Source of the DNA: Candidatus Auribacter fodinae
Lineage (GTDB): Bacteria > Auribacterota > Auribacteria > Auribacterales > Auribacteraceae
Reading direction: 5' to 3'
Assembly (NCBI GenBank): GCA_003599815.1
Contig: QZJZ01000082.1
Span: 1-59,687 of the forward strand
DNA length: 59,687 nt
The notes beneath the pieces were generated by a model. That model had not been told where the DNA came from. It did no database searches and was given only the letters and a program-made list of their open reading frames with translations. The translations under genes and the position numbers were made by a program. This document shows, piece after piece, positions 1 to 6,631 of this stretch; position 1 is the stretch's first letter; each line of letters starts with the position of its first letter.

Positions 1-681
1 GCGTCGGACAGTCCATCGGACTACTATATTTCAAAGACGCTGGAACGAAGCATTAACTCGGTTCAACGCAAGAATGACAATATCGAACGCGGTATTAATT
101 TCCTGCAAACCAACGACAGCCGCCTCGCTCAGGTTGCCAATATCCTTATAGAAATGAGCGACCTCGCCAATCAGGCGAACAGCATTGCTGTCACATCTGC
201 GGAAAAACAGGCGATCCAGCAGGATCTCGAACAGCTCCGCCTTGAAGTGGAAACCATTATTGAATCTGGCGTCAGCATGAAACTTTATACCGGTTTCACA
301 CTGGCAGGGCTGGAAAACGTCAGCCTGACAGGGAACCTGACTCAGAACGCGTTATCAAGCCTGACCATAGACGGCACCAACGTCAACGTAACCGGCAGTC
401 AGGCTGATCTGGATACCACCATCAGCAACATCGACAACGCGCTTGACGTAGTTCTCAGAGACGAGGAACGGCTCGGCTCGTATATCCGCCGGCTGGAAGT
501 TGAATATGATGTGAACGAAGTTGAAGGATTAAACCTGAAAGCTTCTTTGAGTTCGATACAGGACGCTGATCTCGCTGAAGAACAGCTTGAACTGACCAAA
601 CTGAGTATCCTTCAGCAATCATCGTTATCGATGCTGGCGCAGGCTAACTCAGCTCCGCAGTCAGTCATGATGCTGTTCTAA
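1..681 (+). CDS. fliC: Flagellin, 5' truncated by the window edge
   Basis: This is the C-terminal 226 residues of a flagellin, the filament subunit exported by the flagellar type III system. The frame is open from base 1 and aligns from residue 43 of the intact copies downstream, so about 42 N-terminal residues lie outside the window. The end carries the usual flagellin C-terminal helix, with DADLAEEQLELTK and a final LAQANSAPQSVMMLF. It is nearly identical to the next three genes and is the first of a tandem array. The sequence goes straight from the N-terminal to the C-terminal helical region, so there is no surface-variable D2/D3 domain. Confidence 0.93.
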   Translation, partial: ASDSPSDYYISKTLERSINSVQRKNDNIERGINFLQTNDSRLAQVANILIEMSDLANQANSIAVTSAEKQAIQQDLEQLRLEVETIIESGVSMKLYTGFTLAGLENVSLTGNLTQNALSSLTIDGTNVNVTGSQADLDTTISNIDNALDVVLRDEERLGSYIRRLEVEYDVNEVEGLNLKASLSSIQDADLAEEQLELTKLSILQQSSLSMLAQANSAPQSVMMLF

Positions 682-713
682 GCTGGCGATAGATCGGCTT
701 ACATAGTTTAGTT

Positions 714-761
714 CTTCCGCCGGGTTTCCCCCCTCCTTGTGAGGGGACGCCCGGCAGGAAG
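714..761 (+). other. Strong hairpin after the first flagellin, no U-tract
   Basis: CTTCC-GCCGGG at 714-724 pairs with CCCGGC-a-GGAAG at 750-761, and an inner CCCC/GGGG pair lies in the loop region. No run of T follows, so this is not a typical intrinsic terminator. It could stabilise the 3' end of the flagellin message or cause weak termination. Confidence 0.55.
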
Positions 762-785
762 GCATATTAAAGAAAGTTGGGAATG

Positions 786-925
786 ATGAAAAAGCCATGA
801 AAAAATGTCATTGCGAAGCCTCGAAGAGGCTGTGGCAATCTCAGGTCTATTCATTGTGAGATCACCACGCCGCTATCGTTCCTCGTGATGACATCTTAAA
901 AAACAAAGCAAGAAACTTTTTCACC
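786..925. repeat. Dispersed palindromic (MITE-like) element, copy 1
   Basis: This is one of three related intergenic elements; the others are at 30880-31018 and 34250-34372. Shared blocks are TGTCATTGCGAAGCC, a GAAG hairpin, GGCTGTGGCAATCTCA, TTCATT.TGAGATCA.CACG and a right inner arm CTCGTGATGACA. The left inner TGTCAT is inverted relative to the right ATGACA. The ends read TGAAAAAG and CTTTTTCA, which are inverted. It has no coding capacity, so any movement would need a transposase supplied from elsewhere. It occupies most of the 438-base gap between two flagellin genes. Confidence 0.8.
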
Positions 926-1075
926 AGTCTCAAGTTATGGACATTACTCAGTTGAACAAACTGTTACCAACTAAAAACATATAAAAAGACAGGAGGACTT
1001 TATCGGGAAGACACAAGAACTAACAACTCAACCGTAAAAAATGTGTAGAAATGTAAACTAATTGTAAAAAGAGCA

Positions 1076-1089
1076 CTGCATGGACGCAG
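1076..1089 (+). promoter_or_regulatory. GGA-loop hairpin in flagellin leader (CsrA-type site), copy 1
   Basis: CTGC/GCAG closes a six-base loop ATGGAC, inside a longer imperfect stem (GAGC 1071-1074 with GCTC 1094-1097). It lies about 30 bases before the flagellin start at 1120, just upstream of the GGGAGGA ribosome site. The same architecture precedes the next two flagellins. CsrA/RsmA proteins bind GGA in hairpin loops and at Shine-Dalgarno sites; the CsrA role here is inferred. Confidence 0.5.
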
Positions 1090-1119
1090 GACAGCTCTAT
1101 ACCCAGGGAGGACAGAACA

Positions 1120-1926
1120 ATGGGTGATCTCGCACGCGTAAACACTAATATCGCCGCATTACATTCGTTTCAAACATTAACGGACATCAATACCCGTCTG
1201 GTTAAAGCTCAGGAACATATTTCCACGGGTAAAATTGTCAACAAAGCGTCGGACAGTCCATCGGACTATTATATTTCAAAGACGCTGGAAAGAAGTATCA
1301 ACTCGACACAACGCAAGAATGACAATATCGAACGCGGTATCAATTTCCTGCAGACCAACGACAGCCAGCTGGCTCAGGTTGCCAATATCCTTATAGAAAT
1401 GAGCGACCTTGCTAACCAGGCAAATAGCATAGCTGTGACATCCGCTGAAAAACAGGCGATCCAACAGGACCTCGAACAGCTCCGCCTTGAAGTTGAGACC
1501 ATTCTGGAATCAGGCGTCAGCATGAAATTGTATACCGGTTTTACTCTGGCGGGGCTGGAAAACGTCAGCCTGACCGGCAACCTGACTCAGAGCGCGTTGT
1601 CAACACTCACAATCGACGGCACAAACGTTAATGTAACAGGAAGCCAGTCTGATCTGGATACCACTATCACTAACATCGATAACGCGTTAGACGTGGTTCT
1701 CCGTGACGAAGAACGGCTCGGTTCGTACATTCGCCGTCTGGAAGTGGAATACGATGTGAACGAGGTTGAAGGATTAAACCAGAAAGCATCGTTAAGCTCC
1801 ATTCAAGACGCTGACCTCGCTGAAGAACAGCTCGAACTGACCAAGCTCAGCATATTACAGCAGTCATCATTATCGATGCTGGCGCAGGCTAACTCAGCTC
1901 CGCAGTCAGTCATGATGCTGTTCTAA
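1120..1926 (+). CDS. fliC: Flagellin, tandem copy 2
   Basis: This is an intact 268-residue flagellin, about the minimum length for D0/D1 alone. The N-terminal half has the typical VNTNIAALHSFQTL start and ASDSPSDYYISKTLERSI. The C-terminal half has SSIQDADLAEEQLELTK and ends LAQANSAPQSVMMLF. A strong ribosome site (GGGAGGA) lies 7-8 bases before the ATG. It differs from its neighbours at only scattered positions, for example H15 where the next two copies have S. Its leader is long and carries a GGA-loop hairpin, which points to post-transcriptional control. It follows the first copy after a gap that holds a MITE-like element. Confidence 0.97.
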   Translation: MGDLARVNTNIAALHSFQTLTDINTRLVKAQEHISTGKIVNKASDSPSDYYISKTLERSINSTQRKNDNIERGINFLQTNDSQLAQVANILIEMSDLANQANSIAVTSAEKQAIQQDLEQLRLEVETILESGVSMKLYTGFTLAGLENVSLTGNLTQSALSTLTIDGTNVNVTGSQSDLDTTITNIDNALDVVLRDEERLGSYIRRLEVEYDVNEVEGLNQKASLSSIQDADLAEEQLELTKLSILQQSSLSMLAQANSAPQSVMMLF

Positions 1927-1951
1927 GCTGACACGTTAAGCACACTTTAAT

Positions 1952-1988
1952 CCCCTGATGAAACAGGTTCGCCCGGTTTCATCAGGGG
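1952..1988 (+). other. 13-bp perfect hairpin after flagellin copy 2
   Basis: CCCCTGATGAAAC (1952-1964) pairs perfectly with GTTTCATCAGGGG (1976-1988) around an 11-base loop. No T-run follows (the next bases are tacagg). A second short palindrome, CCGCC-tca-GGCGG, follows at 2006-2018. This looks like a processing or stability structure, or a weak terminator, between tandem flagellin genes. Confidence 0.6.
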
Positions 1989-2169
1989 TACAGGGCAGAT
2001 TTGTTCCGCCTCAGGCGGGCATTGATTGATCAGTAAACTATAACTTTTTACGGGAAAGGAGTGTGATGCCATGGATTATGCACGAACTGACTGATACAGG
2101 TGTGTCTATCAGTTCCACAGTATTTCAAAGCCGTAACATGCTCCGGTGAGCTTGTTACAATACGAAACC

Positions 2170-2189
2170 GCTCCGCATGGACGCGGAGC
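2170..2189 (+). promoter_or_regulatory. GGA-loop hairpin in flagellin leader (CsrA-type site), copy 2
   Basis: GCTCCGC (2170-2176) pairs perfectly with GCGGAGC (2183-2189) and presents the loop ATGGAC, the same loop as in front of the previous flagellin. It ends about 25 bases before the ATG at 2215, and a TGGAGGA ribosome site lies between. Stem bases differ from copy 1 while pairing and loop are kept, which is the pattern expected of a selected RNA structure. Confidence 0.55.
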
Positions 2190-2214
2190 AGAAAAAAACA
2201 TGGAGGATTTTCTC

Positions 2215-3021
2215 ATGGGTGATCTAGCACGCGTAAACACTAATATCGCCGCACTGAGCGCATTTCAGACTTTAAGCGACATTAACACTCGTCTGGTTAA
2301 GGCTCAGGAACACATTTCTACGGGTAAAACCGTTAATCAGGCTTCTGACAGTCCGTCTGATTACTACATTTCCCGTACGCTGGAACGGAGTATCAACTCT
2401 ACCCAGCGCCAGAATGATAACATTGAGCGCGGTATTAATTTTCTGCAGACCAACGACAGCCAGCTGGCTCAGGTTGCCAACATTCTCATAGAAATGAGTG
2501 ATCTGGCAAACCAGGCAAACAGTATAGCTGTTACCTCGGCGGAAAAACAAGCGATTCAGCAGGATCTTGAACAACTCCGGCTTGAAGTTGAAATTATTTT
2601 GGAGTCCGGCGTCAGCGCCAAACTCTATACCGGTTTCACTCTGGCGGGGTTGGAAAATGTCAGCCTGACAGGTAACCTGACCCAAAACGCGTTGACAACA
2701 CTTACTCTGGACGGGACAAATGTGAACGTAACAGGAAGCCAGTCTGATCTGGACACAACCATCGCCAACATAGACACGGCATTGGATGTGGTTCTTAGAG
2801 ATGAGGAACGGCTTGGTTCATATATCCGCCGTCTGGAAGTGGAATACGATGTGAACGAGGTTGAAGGGTTAAACCTGAAAGCGTCTTTAAGTTCTATTCA
2901 GGACGCTGACCTTGCTGAAGAACAGCTCGAACTGACCAAACTGAGCATCTTACAACAGTCATCGTTATCGATGCTGGCTCAGGCTAACTCAGCTCCGCAA
3001 TCAGTTATGATGTTGTTCTAA
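2215..3021 (+). CDS. fliC: Flagellin, tandem copy 3
   Basis: This is a 268-residue flagellin almost identical to copies 2 and 4. The start is placed at ATG 2215 because it gives the conserved MGDLARVNTNIAAL beginning and sits after GGAGG. Upstream in-frame starts would run through the leader hairpin. D0/D1 helices are complete at both ends and the central variable domain is absent. Several flagellins with minor differences can build one composite filament; whether these do so here is not visible from sequence. Confidence 0.97.
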   Translation: MGDLARVNTNIAALSAFQTLSDINTRLVKAQEHISTGKTVNQASDSPSDYYISRTLERSINSTQRQNDNIERGINFLQTNDSQLAQVANILIEMSDLANQANSIAVTSAEKQAIQQDLEQLRLEVEIILESGVSAKLYTGFTLAGLENVSLTGNLTQNALTTLTLDGTNVNVTGSQSDLDTTIANIDTALDVVLRDEERLGSYIRRLEVEYDVNEVEGLNLKASLSSIQDADLAEEQLELTKLSILQQSSLSMLAQANSAPQSVMMLF

Positions 3022-3058
3022 GTCCAGATGGTTTGACGGCTGAACAGAAACACTGCTG

Positions 3059-3077
3059 TCAGGGGTTGTGCCCCTGA
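3059..3077 (+). other. Hairpin after flagellin copy 3
   Basis: TCAGGGG (3059-3065) and CCCCTGA (3071-3077) form a seven-base-pair stem with loop TTGTG. No T-run follows. The rest of the 288-base gap to the next flagellin is rich in further inverted repeats, including GAGCTGTA near 3233 with TACAGCTC near 3257. It also has a GGAGGACAGTATACCCAG stretch resembling the leader of copy 2. Confidence 0.45.
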
Positions 3078-3261
3078 TTCGCAACGCATGCAGATACTGT
3101 CATGGTACACGCGGCGTACGCCAGTGTCCAGGCACACGGCACGCTAGCATACCGTGACAACCACAACCGGAAGGAGGACAGTATACCCAGTCCGGGCAAT
3201 GGTTGTTATCTGACGTGGGAACTGTATACCTGAGCTGTAGTGAAGGTATACGCAATTACAG

Positions 3262-3279
3262 CTCTGCAAGGATGCAGAG
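3262..3279 (+). promoter_or_regulatory. GGA-loop hairpin in flagellin leader (CsrA-type site), copy 3
   Basis: CTCTGC (3262-3267) pairs with GCAGAG (3274-3279) around the loop AAGGAT. The core GCAAGGATGC is close to the known CsrA consensus (ACARGGAUGU). It lies 30 bases before the ATG at 3310, upstream of TGGAGGA. The equivalent hairpins before copies 2 and 3 have different stems and the loop ATGGAC. Confidence 0.55.
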
Positions 3280-3309
3280 TGAACGTTACTATCAATGGAG
3301 GATTACACA

Positions 3310-4116
3310 ATGGGTGATCTCGCACGTGTAAACACTAATATTGCAGCACTGAGCGCTTTTCAGACTTTAAGCGACATTAACACTCGTCTGGTTAAAGCTC
3401 AGGAACACATTTCGACTGGTAAAGTTGTAAATCAAGCGTCTGACAGTCCGTCTGATTATTATATATCGCGGACACTGGAAAGAAGTATCAACTCGACAAA
3501 ACGTAAAAACGATAATATCGAGCGCGGTATAAATTTCCTGCAGACCAATGACAGCCAACTGGCTCAGGTCGCCAACATCCTTATAGAAATGAGCGATCTG
3601 GCTAACCAGGCGAACAGCATAGCAGTTACCTCTGCGGAAAAACAGGCGATTCAGCAAGACCTGGAACAACTCCGGCTGGAAGTTGAAGTTATTCTTGAAT
3701 CAGGTGTCAGCAACAAACTGTACACCGGGTTCACTCTTGCCGGCTTGCATAATGTCAGTTTAACCGGAAACCTTACTTCAAACGCATTATCAACTTTAAC
3801 CATCGACGGAACAAACGTCAACGTGACCGGCAGCCAGTCTGATCTGGATACCACTATCGCTAATATCGATACCGCGCTTGACGTAGTTCTCAGAGATGAG
3901 GAACGCCTCGGTTCGTATATCCGCCGTCTGGAAGTGGAATTCGATGTAAACGAGGTAGAAGGGCTCAATTTGAAAGCGACATTGAGCTCAATCCAGGATG
4001 CTGACCTCGCTGAAGAACAGCTCGAACTGACCAAACTGAGTATCTTACAGCAATCATCGTTATCGATGTTAGCTCAGGCAAACTCAGCGCCTCAGTCTGT
4101 GATGATGTTGTTCTAA
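3310..4116 (+). CDS. fliC: Flagellin, tandem copy 4
   Basis: This is a 268-residue flagellin, the last of the tandem array. ATG 3310 was chosen for the conserved MGDLARVNTN start and the GGAGG just upstream. Differences from the other copies cluster in the middle (for example SNKLYTGFTLAGLHNV and LTSNALSTLTI), while both terminal helical regions are constant. It shares LHNVSLTG-type residues with the distant flagellin-like protein encoded at 40455-41276. An orphan small gene follows after 59 bases. Confidence 0.97.
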   Translation: MGDLARVNTNIAALSAFQTLSDINTRLVKAQEHISTGKVVNQASDSPSDYYISRTLERSINSTKRKNDNIERGINFLQTNDSQLAQVANILIEMSDLANQANSIAVTSAEKQAIQQDLEQLRLEVEVILESGVSNKLYTGFTLAGLHNVSLTGNLTSNALSTLTIDGTNVNVTGSQSDLDTTIANIDTALDVVLRDEERLGSYIRRLEVEFDVNEVEGLNLKATLSSIQDADLAEEQLELTKLSILQQSSLSMLAQANSAPQSVMMLF

Positions 4117-4137
4117 TTAATTAGTCCGCATCCAGGC

Positions 4138-4157
4138 ATTCTGCTTGGAAGCAGAAT
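4138..4157 (+). other. Short hairpin after flagellin copy 4
   Basis: ATTCTGCT (4138-4145) pairs with AGCAGAAT (4150-4157). No strong T-run follows. It sits between the last flagellin and the small orphan gene, so it may separate the two messages or mark a processing point. Confidence 0.35.
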
Positions 4158-4175
4158 TTGAGCGTAGAGGTTGCT

Positions 4176-4508
4176 ATGAAAGCGAGAAACTATAACAACA
4201 GGTTTTCCGATGAGTGGGGCGACACTCCACCACGGAAAACAGAGGACGGCTCGTTCCCTGATATCTCGTCAGAGTTATTCGCGGAACAGCTCGGCCTGAC
4301 GGAGGACGAGGTCGCGGCGATGCTTGCCGCCTGGACGCATCTCGGGCTGAATTCTCCGCATGTCAGGACAACCTGCACGGAACGTGCGCGCTCGGATGCT
4401 GATACGTATTCCAGAGAACAAGCGGTCTGGTTCAATATGTTTGCGTCAGTACACCAATCTATTGACCTTGACCTTGCGTCAGCAATTCTGGATGAAATCG
4501 GCGCTTGA
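4176..4508 (+). CDS. Small acidic protein of unknown function, downstream of flagellins
   Basis: This encodes a 110-residue protein that I do not recognise. ATG 4176 is preferred because AGAGG lies about 6 bases upstream; a TTG at 4158 would add six residues. The N-terminus is basic and polar, and the middle (ISSELFAEQLGLTEDEVAAMLAAW) looks helical and acidic. There is no signal peptide or membrane segment. It lies between the flagellin array and a strong terminator, so it may be co-transcribed with the last flagellin. A role in flagellin regulation or chaperoning is possible but unsupported. Confidence 0.65.
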   Translation: MKARNYNNRFSDEWGDTPPRKTEDGSFPDISSELFAEQLGLTEDEVAAMLAAWTHLGLNSPHVRTTCTERARSDADTYSREQAVWFNMFASVHQSIDLDLASAILDEIGA

Positions 4509-4531
4509 TGAGCGTCAAATCGCAACACATC

Positions 4532-4570
4532 GCGGGGTATCCGGCACATGCCGGGTACCCCGCTGTTTTT
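4532..4570 (+). terminator. Intrinsic terminator of the flagellin locus
   Basis: GCGGGGTATCCGGCA pairs with TGCCGGGTACCCCGC with one mismatch and a two-base loop. It is followed by TGTTTTT at 4564-4570. It lies 23 bases after the stop of the small orphan gene and would end transcripts of the flagellin region. Confidence 0.85.
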
Positions 4571-4663
4571 ACCCGCATGCCCTTTTTCTTTTTATTGCGG
4601 CGGCACACGATATTCAGATATCATGATTTTCTCTAAAAGATAAAACCGACCGGAGAAAAGCTC

Positions 4664-6631
4664 ATGAAAAAAGTGCGGGAACTGTGTACCGTTATTCTTA
4701 TTGCCGGATTGTTTATACTTCTTTTTCACTCGCCTTTCCTGTCGGAAATCGAGCTGGAACTTTTTGACAGGATACGAGCCGGGCACGAAAGCACCGATCA
4801 GGACGCGCGCATAGTTATACTGGCCGCTGACGATACCAGCCTCTCCACTCTCGGGCGATGGCCATGGCCGCGCCATTACTATGCCACTGCGCTGAATGTC
4901 ATGTATTATTTCCAGCCTGCGGCAGTCGGTTTTGACGTGCTGTTTACCGAACAGGAAATATCTGAGCCTGAAGAAGATACTCTGTTCGCGTCTATGCTCG
5001 CCCAGACCAATAACGCCTGCCTGAGCTATTATTTTGATTTTAAAACGGATACACCGCCCACTACAGACAGGCTGGCACTGCTTGAGAACAATAAGATATC
5101 CGGCATTCAGGATAAAAACGCGTTTCTTTCCGCCCGCTCCGTTACTCTGCCTGTCCCTGAACTGGGATCCACCGCACAACTAGGGTATATCAACGCGCCG
5201 CGCGACAAATATTCGTCGGACGATCACGGCGCGAGCATTGACGGGATCATACGAGACATACCACTGCTCATTGAATATAACGGAAATCTGTACCCATCGC
5301 TGGTATTACAGCTTATACGCAGTTATTATAGCATAAAGTACGATGATCTGAAAATCGCGCCGGGCAAACACATTTCTTTTACGGCGCCGGATGGTGAACA
5401 GGTATCCATACCTATCGACAACAAAGGGCGCATGCTGATTTCATATCACGGCGGATTGAAATCGTTCAGGACAATAAGGTTTGAGACCGTATTGTCAAGC
5501 GCTGTGCGGATGTCTCAGCAGGAACCTCCGTTATTCGATCCGTATTTTTTTAAAGACTCCATAGTGCTGGTCGGCGTGACTGCCACCGGCATAGATGTAG
5601 GCGAATTGCCGTTGAAAGGACGTGTCGCGCCATTATGCCTTGTACATGCCAACGCCATGCACACCATATTAAACCGTACTTTTATTTCACGGTTCGACGC
5701 CCCATTAATGCGAGGAATGACTTTCACACTGATAGCAGTTTGCGGGGCGCTTGCTGTATTCCTGCCTCCGTTGAGCGCGTTATCCGCCTCAGCATTGCTT
5801 CTGGGAATCATTTTTGGGGTATACATCTTTTTATTGAATCACGGGATATGGATTACCATAGTACCGGCGATTACCGGCTGTATAGCGGCGTATCTCTGGA
5901 TCACCGCCAGCCACCTCATCACGGAAGAACGCGAAAAAAGGCGTATTAAACATATGTTCGGGCATTATGTGTCGCCCAATATCCTTGAGGAACTGATACG
6001 TAATCCCGGCATGCTGAAACTGGGCGGTGAAAACCGCGAGCTGACGGTTCTATTTTCGGATATCAGAGGGTTCACGACATACTGCGAAACCAAATCGCCT
6101 GAAGAGGTCGTCTCCATACTCAACGAATACCTCGACGCGATGACCGAGATCATCATGGCTCAGGGCGGGACACTTGATAAGTATGTCGGAGACGCAATTA
6201 TGGCTGTGTTCGGAGCGCCGGGCACGGCACTAAAAGATACCCACGCCATCACCGCAGTCCGAACTGCCTGCGCTATGATAGCACGGCTTCATGAACTGCA
6301 TATAAAATGGAAACAGGAATGCAGAGAACCGTTTTCTATCGGGATTGGCATCAACACCGGTATTATGAAGGTGGGCAACATGGGCTCTAAAAAGTTATTC
6401 GACTACACAGTGATCGGTGACGAAGTGAACGCCGGAGCGCGTATAGAATCTCTTACACGCGAATACAATGTAGATATTATCATCTCGGAGAATACCTATC
6501 TGAAAGTAAAAGATACCGCCATATGCCGAAAACTCGGGGAAACAACCGTTAAAGGAAAAAAGAACCCGATAGTCATTTACGCAGTAGAGTCAGCAGGCGC
6601 GTCTACAAGCTCTGTTCCACCAACCTGTTGA
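4664..6631 (+). CDS. CHASE2-domain class III adenylate/guanylate cyclase
   Basis: This is a 655-residue membrane sensor that makes a cyclic nucleotide. It has an N-terminal membrane anchor (residues 8-24), a periplasmic CHASE2 sensor (about 25-330, with the typical DDTSLSTLGRWPWPR), then a hydrophobic stretch of about three membrane segments (345-425), and a cytoplasmic class III cyclase domain (450-640). The metal-binding aspartates are visible in LFSDIRGFT and DKYVGD, and the catalytic Asn/Arg in VIGDEVNAGARIE. The Lys in DKYVGD favours ATP over GTP. The signal is unknown. Its last 29 bases overlap the end of the giant gene on the other strand. Confidence 0.93.
   Translation: MKKVRELCTVILIAGLFILLFHSPFLSEIELELFDRIRAGHESTDQDARIVILAADDTSLSTLGRWPWPRHYYATALNVMYYFQPAAVGFDVLFTEQEISEPEEDTLFASMLAQTNNACLSYYFDFKTDTPPTTDRLALLENNKISGIQDKNAFLSARSVTLPVPELGSTAQLGYINAPRDKYSSDDHGASIDGIIRDIPLLIEYNGNLYPSLVLQLIRSYYSIKYDDLKIAPGKHISFTAPDGEQVSIPIDNKGRMLISYHGGLKSFRTIRFETVLSSAVRMSQQEPPLFDPYFFKDSIVLVGVTATGIDVGELPLKGRVAPLCLVHANAMHTILNRTFISRFDAPLMRGMTFTLIAVCGALAVFLPPLSALSASALLLGIIFGVYIFLLNHGIWITIVPAITGCIAAYLWITASHLITEEREKRRIKHMFGHYVSPNILEELIRNPGMLKLGGENRELTVLFSDIRGFTTYCETKSPEEVVSILNEYLDAMTEIIMAQGGTLDKYVGDAIMAVFGAPGTALKDTHAITAVRTACAMIARLHELHIKWKQECREPFSIGIGINTGIMKVGNMGSKKLFDYTVIGDEVNAGARIESLTREYNVDIIISENTYLKVKDTAICRKLGETTVKGKKNPIVIYAVESAGASTSSVPPTC

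Noticed and set aside
940-1119. Possible sigma-28 or sigma-54 promoters before flagellins
   Set aside because: No segment matched either consensus well enough by eye. A position-weight search would be needed.
2066-2149. A 27-codon open frame (MPWIMHELTDTG...) after AAAGGAG between two flagellins
   Set aside because: Ribosome-site spacing is short, and no equivalent exists before the other flagellins. It overlaps the structured leader, so there is not enough support for a leader peptide.
2272-2685. Long open frames on the minus strand inside the flagellin genes
   Set aside because: They recur in the same place in each copy, so they are shadows of the conserved flagellin codons, without ribosome sites.
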